A stretch of 64,000 nt of DNA from Sphingomonas sp. H160509 (GCF_024124765.2 NZ_JAMXSR020000002.1:1139001-1203000); one strand, 5' to 3'; positions 49,020 through 57,714 are shown, numbered from the stretch's first letter. Notes: generated from the sequence alone by a model not told the origin. A program made the numbers and translations.

Positions 49020-51001
49020 CGTCTCCCTTTCAAATGGCTGCCGCGGGGTTTCCCGGTCAGCGGGTTGATCTTGGGTGGCTTCGGCTTCGCCGGTGCGGCC
49101 GGTCGCGCCGGTCGCGCCGATCGCGGCGTCGAGGTACCTGAAGGCGTCGGCGCCGGGGCACGTTCAGGTACCGTGGCGCCGATTGCCCGGGCCCATTTGA
49201 CCGATGACCAGCGATCGAGGCCTAGCGCATAGGCAGCGGCGCGAGCGTACACCCGGCAGTCAATCGCTTCGTTGCGCGGTCGGGTCTTTTCCCAAACCTG
49301 TCGGGAGAAGCCCGTCCTCTTGTTCTTCACGGTGACGAGCTGCTCGGCGACGAGCTGCTGCAACCACTCCTCATCGACGCCCATCGGCAGGAAGATGTAG
49401 CCGTTGGGGAACGGCTGACCGTCGAGCGGCTGATCGAGGCGCAACCAGCCGTATGTCTCCGACTTAAAGACCGAGACGGCGATCGTATAAAGCTGGACGC
49501 CACGCTGAACCTTTCGGCCGCGAACGGTGACGTCGACCCAGGTGGGGCCGATGACGGGCTGCGACGCATCGAACTTCCCGACGCCCTTGATCGCCATGAC
49601 TTCGCGCGGATGCTTACGGGCCCAGTTATAAACCTGCGTGGTCGAGTGACCGTCGCCGGTGTCGATCGCCAGCTTCGTCATGCGCAGCCGGCGACCGCTG
49701 GGCGTTTCCCATTCTTCGCGCAGGAAGGCCGTCAGCTCGTCCCAGACTTCTTCCGCGGCCGGGTCGCCCATGAACACCCGGTGATCGATCAGGACGCTGC
49801 GCATCCCCTCGCCCCAGCCCCAAATGCTGGCTTCGATGCGGTTGCGCTGTACGTCAGTCCCGACGGTGATGCGGGCAACCCATTCGGGAGCTTCGCCTAG
49901 CCGGAGATCCTGCGATCGCCGTTCGTAGAGACGCTGCCAGTCGGGCGCTTCGCCCTTCTCGACCCATGTCAGGCCGAGCGCGGTGTTCGTCCAGACCTTG
50001 TACGTCTCGGGTGTCTTCTTCGCGAGCAGGAAGGCCGCGACCGTCGCCGACAGCTTCACCCAGGACGAATAGGCCTCCCAGATATGGAAGCCGGCGATGC
50101 CGTTGAACGGCTCGGTCGCGCGCCATTCGCCCTTGAGCACCGCGGCCCAGCGATCGGCGTCGTCCCATCGGCACCCGTTATGCTCGCAGACGTAGTACGC
50201 GGTGTCGGCGCGGTGCGCTCCTGACTTCGTCTTGTCCCAGCGAACCTGCTCCCACTTGAGCACCTGAAACTCGTCGCACTGCCCGCACGGCACGAAGAAG
50301 AAGCGCTTGTCGGACTCCTCGAACTTGGCCTCGATGCGGCTGGAGCCGGCGATCGTCGGCGTAGATCCTGCGAGCTTGCGCCGGTTCCAGAAATTGTTCG
50401 TCCGCTTGTACGCCAGCGTCAGCGGGTCGCCCTCGACGCCGGCGCTGGCCGGATAGCGGTCGACCTCGTCCGCCAGAATCACGCGCATAGGGCGCGAGGC
50501 GAGCGATGCCGGGCTGTTCGCACCGACAATCACCAGCTAGCCGCCAGCGAAGCGCTTCTGCAGCAGCTTGTTGCCGCTGTCGCGCGACTTGGCGTCGGAG
50601 ATCTTCGCCCGGAGCGACGGGGTGTCGCGCACCATCGGTGCGAGGCGATCGGTCGACCAGCCCTCTGCCATCTCAAGGGTCGGCTGCATCACCATGATCG
50701 GGCACGGGTCGTGCACGATGAAGTAGGCGGCGATGTTGTTGATGATCTCCGTCCACCCGACCTGGGCAGACTTCATCACCACGACTTCCTCGATCAGCGG
50801 GTCGCTGACCGCGTCCATGATGCCGCGCTGGAATTCAGCCCGGCTCGTGTCCCACTGTCCGGGCTCGGCGCTTGCTTCGGGGCTTAGCTGGCGGCCGATC
50901 TTCGGATCGTCCGCCCACTGGCTCACCGTCAGCCGCGGCGGTGGTGCGAACACCGGCCACCACGTTTTCGCCGTCTCCGCGATCTCCTGACTCGCCACCA
51001 T
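49016..51001 (-). pseudogene. Terminase large subunit (GpA family) interrupted by an in-frame TAG
   Basis: The ATPase/nuclease packages DNA into heads. The N-terminal part has PPPRLTVSQWADDPKIGRQL and the Walker A-like VVMKSAQVGWTEIINNIAAY. At RFAGG the codon at 50537-50539 reads TAG; two codons on, in the same frame, the chain goes on VIVGANSPASLASRPMRVIL and ADEVDRYPASAGVEG (Walker B). The nuclease part follows with ITVGTDVQRNRIEASIWGWG and AIDTGDGHSTTQVYNW. CAG to TAG is the simplest explanation (GGQLVIVGANS). The start is uncertain: ATG at 51001, 51016 or 51031. Unlike the other breaks here this is a substitution. Confidence 0.85.
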
Positions 51002-51515
51002 GTGCGGCGTCGCCATCGCTGTCGCCACCATGTGCGACACCGTCAGCGCTGACGTGCTCGCTCCCGACGACAGTGCTCGCGAGCTCGGCAAGCGCTTCAT
51101 GCACAAGCTCCGTCAGCTTCTCCTGAATGGCGACCGGCGACTTCATCGCGGAGATCGCCGGCGCGCACTTGCTCGGTAGTGCGAGGAGCTTCGCCCTCAC
51201 CCGGGCGAATGCGCCCTGGACGGCGTCGATGACGCCATCGCGGGGCAGGAACGCGCCCTTCAGCGCTGCCGTCTTGATCTCGTCCTGGTCTGCTCTCGCA
51301 TTCGCGCTACGCGCTTTCGCCAGGTCGATAGGTTTGCCCTTGATACCGCCACCGCCCGCAGCGGAGAGGCTGCCCCAAGCGGCCAGGAATTCACCGAGCG
51401 TTGCACCGTCGGGCGGCATCTCGCCTTTAGCGCGAAGGTCCGAAATCCACCGGCTCGATTTGCCAAATAACGCTGCGACTTCACCCAGCGTGGGCCTGTA
51501 ACCCGCCAAATCCAT
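50835..51515 (-). CDS. Terminase small subunit, Nu1-like
   Basis: The protein begins MDLAGYRPTLGEVAALFGKS and SRWISDLRAKGEMPPDGATL, a winged-helix DNA-binding start like phage Nu1, followed by a helical part (ARSANARADQDEIKTAALKG) and KLTELVHEALAELASTV. The last ~60 residues overlap the start of the large subunit in another frame and look like low-complexity sequence; a base error could have extended the frame. It recognises packaging sites and recruits the large subunit. Confidence 0.75.
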   Translation of the reverse strand: MDLAGYRPTLGEVAALFGKSSRWISDLRAKGEMPPDGATLGEFLAAWGSLSAAGGGGIKGKPIDLAKARSANARADQDEIKTAALKGAFLPRDGVIDAVQGAFARVRAKLLALPSKCAPAISAMKSPVAIQEKLTELVHEALAELASTVVGSEHVSADGVAHGGDSDGDAAHGGESGDRGDGENVVAGVRTTAAADGEPVGGRSEDRPPAKPRSKRRARTVGHEPG

Positions 51516-51891
51516 GGGTTTTCACTCCAATGATGATGAAGTGACGATTTTGCCTGTACCTAGGAAACTCATGCGCCATTGGCCCCCCGCATACCGTCCT
51601 GGTCCGGGAGGACCCAAAGGTTGGGGGGGTGGCGACCGATCGATGCGTCGTCGCGCAACAATCGTACGTCAGGGGCGGAAATCGAGAGGTCGAGGCCGGA
51701 AACCGATGGGATCGTGCGCCGTGGCGCAACATTCGTGCGCCATTCTGACGGGTCCGCGAGGGGGCAGGGATGCCTGCGTCTGCGCCGTAACGCTGAGAGC
51801 CTGTCGCTCCATGACGCCCACCAGCAGCGGCTGAAGCCGGCGGAAGTTGGTGGTCATGACGCCGTTGATGCGGATCATGCCCACCGCAGGG
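51516..51891. other. Gap upstream of terS; candidate packaging-site region
   Basis: I see no convincing gene here; a 70-codon minus-strand frame (51669-51878, MIRINGVMTTNFRR) is only possible. Two related segments, GTCGCGCAACAATCGTACG (about 51650) and GTGGCGCAACATTCGTGCG (about 51721), form a direct repeat. In lambda-like phages cos and its terminase-binding repeats lie just upstream of the small subunit gene, so this is where to look. Confidence 0.35.
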
Positions 51892-52075
51892 TCAGCGGAA
51901 GCCGCGGCCGCGGACGATCGACCGGACGTCGCCGGCGACGGTCTCGATCTCGTCACGAAGGCGGTCAGTAGCTGAGTGAGCGCTTCGCGGCGTCTCTGCT
52001 AGGTCTGCCAAGCGGAAGAGCTGGTCGCCGGCATCCGCGCAGCTGCTCGGCTACGGATCGGGTTGGTGCGGCCAT
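51892..52075 (-). pseudogene. Small phage protein, one frameshift
   Basis: The start MAAPTRSVAEQLR at 52075 continues in the next frame as DAGDQLFRLADLAETPRSAH and ends VRSIVRGRGFR at 51892. One extra base in GCGGATGCC explains the break. The repaired 60-residue protein is helical and charged; no family is recognised. It lies between the NusG-like and terminase genes. Confidence 0.5.
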
Positions 52076-52186
52076 AGCCACCTCCGGGAGTTTGACATGC
52101 TTACGACTTCCTCCGCGACGCATCGCGGGGAAGTAATGGCGGGCGCGCAAGGGCCGGAGCCCCAGATCGTCTGTCCCGAGAGCCGC

Positions 52187-52906
52187 TTAAGCGGCGAGGC
52201 CCAATGCGGCCGATGTGGTTGAGTCGGACGGAGATACCCGCCAACCCTCAATTTTCCATGAACACGAACCAAAGCGTACCCAAGCGTGGACGCCATCGCT
52301 GGCCTCCACCACGCCGGCCACCCCTACCATCGCGTCCATCTCGGCTACCGCCACGACGGTGCCGGGTTCGAACGTGATGCGCTGAGACCGAAGTATCGCG
52401 CGTTGCGTGGCCTCTGCTTCCTTGATGGCAGCACGCTGCTGCCGCTCGAGTTCCTTCGTGGCCCTACGTCGCGCTGCCTCGGACTGCATCGCAGCGATGC
52501 GGATAGCCTCCGCCTCGGCATAGGTCTCGGCATCACGGATAGCCTGAAGAACGGCGATCGTCCGTGCTTCCTCCTCGCGGAGCCCCTTCACCTCTGCATC
52601 GCCAATGATCGGGATGCGGCCACCATATCGGAAGATCGAGAAGGCGGGATGCAGGCACCCGCGGCCGCTCATCATATCCTCGACGATGTCGCCCAGCTTG
52701 GGAAGGTCGACCTCACTAGCGAACACGAACGTGGGCAGGATCGGCACCTCGGTGTCGATCAGCCTGGTCCCGGACGGCGTCTTCGCCTTGATCACGCGGC
52801 GGATAGGCTTCGCCGGTGACCAGACGTCGAACCCAGCGTCACGCAAGGATCGCATCAGCGGTAGTGTCTGGCCACCGCTGGTACGCAGGATCACCCACCG
52901 GGTCAT
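52187..52906 (-). CDS. NusG-like protein with inserted coiled coil (putative antiterminator)
   Basis: The 239-residue protein begins MTRWVILRTSGGQTLPLMRS, then LRDAGFDVWSPAKPIRRVIK and EVPILPTFVFASEVDLPKL. The W.ILRT......L...GF.VW.P......R......E.PILP.FVF pattern is that of a NusG N-terminal domain. A charged helical section (about residues 120-175, EEEARTIAVLQAIRDAETYA) precedes a KOW-like C-terminal part: FEPGTVVAVAEMDAMVGVAG, then VVEASDGVHAWVRFG. Specialised NusG paralogues (RfaH, LoaP) act as processive antiterminators. Near the start of the ~30-kb late operon, that role would fit. The ATG at 52906 overlaps the DUF3164 stop. Confidence 0.62.
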   Translation of the reverse strand: MTRWVILRTSGGQTLPLMRSLRDAGFDVWSPAKPIRRVIKAKTPSGTRLIDTEVPILPTFVFASEVDLPKLGDIVEDMMSGRGCLHPAFSIFRYGGRIPIIGDAEVKGLREEEARTIAVLQAIRDAETYAEAEAIRIAAMQSEAARRRATKELERQQRAAIKEAEATQRAILRSQRITFEPGTVVAVAEMDAMVGVAGVVEASDGVHAWVRFGSCSWKIEGWRVSPSDSTTSAALGLAA

Positions 52907-53541
52907 GCCGAGGCGAGGTCCATCGAGACAGGCGTCCAAGCGGCATCCGGCGTCGGCCGGCCGTAGAAGCGTACGTACGTCTTCGAGCCAATGATCCGGA
53001 TGCTGTCGCGGATTGCCGCCATCCCGCGCAACCAGCGCTCGTCGGTGATGCCGACGCGCAGCAGCATGAACAGGCCGGCATGGCTGATCTGGCCTTCCTT
53101 ATCGACGGCAAAGACGCGGTCGACCAGCGCGCGGATCTCGTCACGGCTGTCGGCCGACCATTCCCGGAGGCACTCGTCGATCAGCGACTTGGCGATCTGA
53201 AGTTCAGGCCCCAGCTCGACCAAGTCCGACACCGCAACCTGGATCTTCTTACAGCCGTCGTACGACGTCAGGGTGACGTTGCCCTTCTTGCCGCCGAGCT
53301 TGGCGTCGTACTGTTGGGCTAGGAGCGCTTGAAGCTCGCCCACGCTTTCGAAGGCGTGAAGCTTGAACGCTGTCAGCGCGGCCGAAAGCTCGTTGGCTTT
53401 GCCGACAACCGAACGGACCAGCTCGTCCATGAGCAGATCCTCGGCCTTCACCATGGCGATCGGGACCAAGCTGGCCTTGGCGTCGCTCAGATACCAGGCG
53501 CCGGCGACGTCGATCGCGGCGGGATGCGGCTTGTCGCTCAT
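52903..53541 (-). CDS. DUF3164 family protein
   Basis: The 212-residue protein opens with GAWYLSDAKASLVPIAMVKA and has TSYDGCKKIQVAVSDLVELG, IAKSLIDECLREWSADSRDE, and ends FYGRPTPDAAWTPVSMDLA. This matches DUF3164, best known from Mu-like phages and of unknown function. Its presence in an integrase phage shows mosaicism. Its stop overlaps the NusG-like start and its start overlaps the stop of the small gene before it, both by 4 bp. Confidence 0.85.
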   Translation of the reverse strand: MSDKPHPAAIDVAGAWYLSDAKASLVPIAMVKAEDLLMDELVRSVVGKANELSAALTAFKLHAFESVGELQALLAQQYDAKLGGKKGNVTLTSYDGCKKIQVAVSDLVELGPELQIAKSLIDECLREWSADSRDEIRALVDRVFAVDKEGQISHAGLFMLLRVGITDERWLRGMAAIRDSIRIIGSKTYVRFYGRPTPDAAWTPVSMDLASA

Positions 53542-53723
53542 GCTGCGAGTGCCAGGACAGACGACGACATCGCGGCGATCGTATGGATACGGCGCAGCGT
53601 GCGCTTCGCGATCTGCCCGTTCTCGAGTTCGGTGAGCAGCTCGTTGATCTGCGACCGCGGAATGATCAGGCTATCGCCCGGGATCGCCGCTATTTCTGCC
53701 TTGTACTGCGCAACGTCGATCAT
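53538..53723 (-). CDS. Small phage hypothetical protein (61 aa)
   Basis: The protein MIDVAQYKAEIAAIPGDSLI continues IPRSQINELLTELENGQIAK and RTLRRIHTIAAM. It is helical and charged; no family is recognised. The stop overlaps the DUF3164 start (ATGA), so it is part of the early-to-late minus-strand operon. Confidence 0.65.
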   Translation of the reverse strand: MIDVAQYKAEIAAIPGDSLIIPRSQINELLTELENGQIAKRTLRRIHTIAAMSSSVLALAA

Positions 53724-53734
53724 GCTCGCCCCGA

Positions 53735-54094
53735 CTATTCGATGTCGGGCAAATGCCTAAAAGGAGGCGAGATCGGCAGTGGGTAAAATGTGGGTGTGGT
53801 CGAACTAGGCTTAGTCTCCATCACGATCACGCCGGCCTCACGAAGTCGCTCGATCATCTCTGCAGCTTCGTTTGGGCAAAGCCGCGCCGGCGTGTCGGAT
53901 GCCCGCGCAACTCCCTTACGAGATCCCGGCTCACGATAGAGCATGCCGTCCTTGACCGCACGTCTTACGGCATCGCGAGCAGTGGACGAATGGATACCCA
54001 TCGCCCCACCGATTTCGCCGTAGCTGGGCCATTGTCCCCAGCGGCTGATGTATTGCTTCACGAAGCTGACAACCTGCAGCTTTCGTGACGTCAT
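53735..54094 (-). CDS. LexA-type winged-helix phage regulator
   Basis: The 119-residue protein has a LexA-like DNA-binding domain: SRKLQVVSFVKQYISRWGQW, then PSYGEIGGAMGIHSSTARDA and VRRAVKDGMLYREPGSRKG. There is no autocleavage domain; the tail is short (EAAEMIERLREAGVIVMETK). It is the first gene of the long minus-strand operon, so it probably controls early or delayed-early expression. The ATG at 54094 fits the domain; the frame is open upstream. Confidence 0.7.
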   Translation of the reverse strand: MTSRKLQVVSFVKQYISRWGQWPSYGEIGGAMGIHSSTARDAVRRAVKDGMLYREPGSRKGVARASDTPARLCPNEAAEMIERLREAGVIVMETKPSSTTPTFYPLPISPPFRHLPDIE

Positions 54095-54208
54095 TCCTGG
54101 CGTCAGCCGGTATTCGTCCTGCACTATGTGACCCCTACCCCCGGGAGGCAGAACATAGCCTGAACTCGAATCTGTAGGAAAGTATTCTACGCCGCTACAC
54201 AGGCCGTC

Positions 54209-54481
54209 ATGAGTGACTACGAACGCTACATCGTCGACCTGGTGGTGACCGTGCTGCGCGAGGTGGCTGAAGCGCCGGAGAAAGAGCAACAGCCGTCCAC
54301 CGCGATCCGGCTCGCGCTACGTGTGCTCCTGCCCCATTGTCCGGAGCGATGGCCGCTGACGCAATTCTGGGATGGCATCAACGGCACGCACGAGATCGGC
54401 CGCGCGCAGACCGTGACCGCGTCATTCAACGGGATAGTTCATCAGCTGCACCGCTCCGGTGCGCGCCAGGTGAAGCGATAG
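54209..54481 (+). CDS. Hypothetical accessory protein (90 aa)
   Basis: The protein MSDYERYIVDLVVTVLREVA has a helical start and a centre with PHCPERWPLTQFWDGINGTH. I recognise no family. It is divergent from the LexA-type regulator and ends exactly at a GCGGCGGAG hairpin, like other accessory genes in this zone. Confidence 0.55.
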   Translation: MSDYERYIVDLVVTVLREVAEAPEKEQQPSTAIRLALRVLLPHCPERWPLTQFWDGINGTHEIGRAQTVTASFNGIVHQLHRSGARQVKR

Positions 54482-54503
54482 CGGCGGAGAACTGCTCCGC
54501 CGC
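54481..54503. terminator. GCGGCGGAG hairpin, between convergent genes
   Basis: A 9-bp stem GCGGCGGAG/CTCCGCCGC with loop AACTG begins at the last base of the upstream stop codon and lies 12 bp from the stop of the facing methyltransferase gene. Its place suggests bidirectional termination. Confidence 0.65.
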
Positions 54504-54514
54504 ACCACTTGAGC

Positions 54515-55333
54515 CTATGCCGGCATGCCGAACTGACGTTGCCGGTACATCTTCCGCAATGATCCGATCGCCTTCGGAAACCGCTCTCCGAGACGCCAAA
54601 TCACGTCGCTACGCCACTGTTTGAAGTGGTCGCGCGAAGCGTGCTGGAAGATCATATCGCGGTAGACGTCAAGCACCGGCGACGGACTGAGGACTGCGTT
54701 CGGATCACCAAGCCAAGCGCCGAAATAGGTGTCTTTGATTTGGTGACCTGTCGAGATTACGTTTGCGCGCTGCAGGAATCCAACCAACAGAAACGACAGC
54801 CGCATCTTGCTATCAACGAAGTAACGCGCGCCGCTGCCGCGAACCCGGACCTGATCGTCCACGTCGTCGATGATTAGTTGGCAATCAGCAGACAGGCGAT
54901 CCTTTAGGAGGATCAGATCGCGATCGATGCGCCCGTCAGCATCGATCATGAGAACGTTTACCTCTTGGTCCGTTGGCAAGAGGGCGATCCCGTCGGTCAG
55001 GGCTCGAGGGATGATAGTGACACGGTCGAGCACGCCGTAGTGAGCGAGGCTGTCCTGGATATGCGCAACGCGATCATCGGCGGCAGAGATTTGCCGTCGT
55101 GGCCCGCCTAACATAGGGTCGAAAGTGTAAACGTGACCGGGAAGCCCCGAGTCTTTCAGGCCGAGCGCTAAAGCGACTGTACCTGCGCCGAGCGCAGTTC
55201 CGATTTCGACGATCATTCCGCCTCGTTGGCCGACCTCATAGATTTTCTGATACACAGTTGGCGGCAGCATGCCGGAGCATCGTTCGATGACGCTCGAAAA
55301 ATCCGCCAGTCGGTTCTGTGTTGTGGACTTCAT
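54515..55333 (-). CDS. Class I SAM-dependent methyltransferase (Methyltransf_24-like)
   Basis: The 272-residue protein has the SAM-binding motif GGMIVEIGTALGAGTVALAL, then VYTFDPMLGG, VLMIDADGRIDRDLILLKDR and CQLIIDDVDDQVRV, the pattern of cephalosporin-hydroxylase-like and glycan methyltransferases. The target is unknown; on a temperate phage, modification of surface polysaccharide is a reasonable guess. The ATG at 55333 (MKSTTQNRLADFSS) is preferred over an upstream in-frame start. The 265-bp stretch upstream (55334-55598) contains no recognisable gene. AT content is higher than in the late genes. Confidence 0.75.
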   Translation of the reverse strand: MKSTTQNRLADFSSVIERCSGMLPPTVYQKIYEVGQRGGMIVEIGTALGAGTVALALGLKDSGLPGHVYTFDPMLGGPRRQISAADDRVAHIQDSLAHYGVLDRVTIIPRALTDGIALLPTDQEVNVLMIDADGRIDRDLILLKDRLSADCQLIIDDVDDQVRVRGSGARYFVDSKMRLSFLLVGFLQRANVISTGHQIKDTYFGAWLGDPNAVLSPSPVLDVYRDMIFQHASRDHFKQWRSDVIWRLGERFPKAIGSLRKMYRQRQFGMPA

Positions 55334-55598
55334 TATACCCCCCCCGGGATTATGCTTTACTCGCCATTTTTGGCAGGGACGCGTTTCGCCCAAGCCGTTT
55401 GGAAACTGCTTGTACGCAGCGCTCCTTGTCGAGGCGATTCGCGATCTAGTCTCCCGAAACTCTTGCAGGGCCGGCTGACAATTGTCTAACTAATCTATAA
55501 CCAATTGTAGAAATCTACTGCCTAAAAGGGTTCATTATGGAGCAATCTAACGGACATCAGCGCTCGTTATTCGGCAGTCCGTGCGGCGGAAGTACCCG

Positions 55599-55784
55599 CT
55601 AATTCAACGGCCTATGACTCTCATCATCTGAAATCAGGCCGACCAAAGCGCGAATCATACCCGTCACCAAGATCGCCTGCGCACGCGACAGTTCGATCGT
55701 GTCGGTAGACATGTCGCTGAGTTTGTCTTCCAAGGTGGCCTGTATTCCCATCGCTCCAGCGATAAGGATTTCGTCGTGGATCAT
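55599..55784 (-). CDS. Small hypothetical protein (61 aa)
   Basis: MIHDEILIAGAMGIQATLED continues KLSDMSTDTIELSRAQAILV and TGMIRALVGLISDDES. It looks like a two- or three-helix protein. No family is recognised. It is an isolated minus-strand accessory gene with a hairpin of the zone's repeat family just upstream (55800-55822). Confidence 0.5.
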   Translation of the reverse strand: MIHDEILIAGAMGIQATLEDKLSDMSTDTIELSRAQAILVTGMIRALVGLISDDESHRPLN

Positions 55785-55799
55785 GTCACCTCCGTCTTA

Positions 55800-55822
55800 G
55801 CGGCGGAGAACCCCCTCCCCCG
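55800..55822. terminator. GCGGCGGAG hairpin, degraded copy
   Basis: The left arm GCGGCGGAG is intact; the right arm reads CTCCCCCGC with one mismatch. It begins four bases after the stop of the 98-aa minus-strand gene at 55826, so it could terminate that gene. Confidence 0.5.
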
Positions 55823-55825
55823 CGA

Positions 55826-56122
55826 TCATGGCTTGCTCCGACGCGTGCTGTCGGTGACGGCTTGTTGATAGAGGAGGCAATCCGTCGCAAGCCTCACCCG
55901 GCTGTAACTGGAAAGCCCATTACGATCGGCGAAAGACCGAATGTATTTGTCTTGGTCGCCGCTCTGAAGCGCGGTGCGACAGATCCGCGCGATTACTGGC
56001 ACCTGCTTACGCGCGCGCGTTTCTGCCGCACGCACATCCTCACTGCGGGGCGGCCTGATCCCGAGGTCGAGGAACGACGGCTCGAGAGCTTGGATCGCGA
56101 TGAGCATTGAAACGAACGTCAT
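55826..56122 (-). CDS. Hypothetical accessory protein (98 aa)
   Basis: MTFVSMLIAIQALEPSFLDL is followed by a helical charged domain, with AETRARKQVPVIARICRTAL and DKYIRSFADRNGLSSYSRVR. No family is recognised. The gene lies between two copies of the accessory hairpin. Confidence 0.5.
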   Translation of the reverse strand: MTFVSMLIAIQALEPSFLDLGIRPPRSEDVRAAETRARKQVPVIARICRTALQSGDQDKYIRSFADRNGLSSYSRVRLATDCLLYQQAVTDSTRRSKP

Positions 56123-56144
56123 GTAGATCTCCCAACGTCCTTAT

Positions 56145-56167
56145 GCGGCGGATACACCCTCCGCCGC
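56145..56167. terminator. GCGGCGGA hairpin after the IHF-like gene
   Basis: GCGGCGGA pairs with TCCGCCGC around TACACCC. It lies 15 bp past the stop of the minus-strand IHF-like gene. Confidence 0.6.
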
Positions 56168-56181
56168 ACGCAGTTGCGAAG

Positions 56182-56463
56182 CTAGGTACTATTAATCAAC
56201 GCCACGAGCGATCTGCCCGTCCGAAACCTTACACTGAAAATATCGCTCTTGCCGGTAGTTGCACCTGTCCGTGGATTACGAACAATTCGCTCATGATAGC
56301 GCTTAATAGCAAAACTACCGAAACCGCGTAATTCTATAGTCCCATCCTGCGACAGTTGGTCAATCATCGCGTTAAAAAACGCGTCAATAAGCCTCCGACA
56401 GTCTGCTTCTTTAAGGTCTGGATGTTGTTGAGCGATGCGTTGGATAAGATCGGTTTTTGTCAC
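56182..56463 (-). CDS. HU/IHF family DNA-bending protein (IhfB-like)
   Basis: The 93-residue protein starts at GTG (VTKTDLIQRIAQQHPDLKEA) and has TIELRGFGSFAIKRYHERIV with RNPRTGATTGKSD, where RNPRTG is the DNA-intercalating beta arm. The ELRGFGSF core is closest to IHF beta. A phage copy could serve integrase complexes or packaging, or replace the host protein. The isolated position with its own hairpin marks it as an accessory gene. Confidence 0.85.
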   Translation of the reverse strand: MTKTDLIQRIAQQHPDLKEADCRRLIDAFFNAMIDQLSQDGTIELRGFGSFAIKRYHERIVRNPRTGATTGKSDIFSVRFRTGRSLVALINST

Positions 56464-56513
56464 CTCGTCTCTCCTGTCCACATATCAGTCGACCCCTTTG
56501 AAATCGTTTCAGT

Positions 56514-56608
56514 GCGGCGGATATACCCTCCGCCGCAGGCGATCACGCCCCGCCTGAAACCGCGGTTTGTGAGAAGGCAACTGAGCGTTGTACCCCCAGC
56601 GATACCCC
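56514..56608. repeat. Composite accessory repeat, copy C
   Basis: Hairpin GCGGCGGA/TCCGCCGC (56514-56536), then the palindrome AAACCGCGGTTT, a 22-bp spacer, TGTACCCCC and GATACCCC. The same order and almost the same spacing occur in copy D at 57863-57958; the two copies, in the same orientation, bracket the HEPN gene. The rest of 56609-56804 has no recognisable gene. Confidence 0.6.
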
Positions 56609-56804
56609 AACCCCACAGCGTTATCGACGGTCTCGATCGAAAAGGGATCATGTCTCCACGCCCGCCTGCTCTCGCCCACAATCGGACATTACGCAGAACT
56701 CGCCGGATTCCAATAGCGCACGTTCGTTACCTTTGGCTTAGCAGACTTTAACGTTAGGCACGAATATCGCTTATGCTCAATGTACATATCAGAGATGACA
56801 CAGA

Positions 56805-57714
56805 CTACCGTTTCCCTCGATAAATTAAATCCGCCTCAAGAGCGGATACTGCTAAATTCAGTACCTTGTTCGATGCTTCGAGAAGATTACCCCGTCCCCG
56901 TCCATCATGAACCAATTTGCTCCGCTTTTGGTACAACTCATCAAAAGCCCTAGCGTCGCTTTCGGAAAGCAAATGTCGAAATTTCGACATATAAGATTGC
57001 CGCAGTGACTGCTTCTTTTTGGAACGAAAGCGACCGATTAATTGTCGTTTTCACGTCGCTTGGAAAATCTTGCTTCTCGACAAAAGCCTCGATTTTTGAA
57101 ATTGCCGACTGGTACTCACTCCCCACGTCGTTCTGATCGCAGAGCGCCTCAACAGCCGAAACACGAAGAACAAATTGCCCTTCTGTTTGCGGAACGAAGA
57201 ACGAGTCGTTCAGAAGCGCGGCGCAATTGCGTTGACGGTCCGTCATGCCAGTCACCAAAGATGCCGACATTTCGAGACGTCGCTCCAAAGCGTCTGAAGC
57301 GATTAATGCGCTGCCTCGCGCATCGATACCGACAATCTTTACAGTGTTCTCCTTATAGACTATCAATCCATGCGTTTCCGCACGAAGAATTTTACCATCA
57401 ACCGCCTTTACCGCATCGTGAATATCTTGGCTGAATTGGAGCGTAGTTTGGCTAAAGCCGATATCAATCCCAGTCATGGTCACTGCGCCGGCAACTAAGA
57501 GGATATCGCCCAATCGCTCGCCTGCCACTCGTGCTTCTTTCTCTGTCGCAAAATCTGACATCTTTAGGATAGCCCATTGTCCAAACGGATATGCATTTGC
57601 GCCGATTTCAAGGTTAGCTACGGGCAGGCCTGGAATAGATATTGCAATATCGCCGCTTACGTCGACCGTCAGAGGTGATAACAATTTGAAGCGATACCTA
57701 GCTCGGTAGGGCAT
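56805..57714 (-). pseudogene. HEPN-domain protein (Rx4H RNase motif), one frameshift
   Basis: The first ~230 residues (MPYRARYRFKLLSPLTVDVS, a beta-rich N-terminal domain, then NDSFFVPQTEGQFVLRVSAV and EALCDQNDVG) lead into SIEKIEA-like helices. At five T's on the plus strand (57016-57020) one surplus base breaks the frame; the next frame reads QSLRQSYMSKFRHLLSESDA and ELYQKRSKLVHDGRGRGNLL. RSKLVH is the Rx4H motif of HEPN ribonucleases. With one base removed the protein has about 302 residues. HEPN proteins act in toxin-antitoxin and abortive-infection systems. Direct repeats flank the gene on both sides. A defence role is inference. Confidence 0.65.

Noticed and set aside
52903..53541. Mu-like transposable phage on the basis of DUF3164
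   Set aside because: No transposase or MuB-like ATPase is present, and the 43-bp att repeats with an intact tyrosine integrase show site-specific integration.
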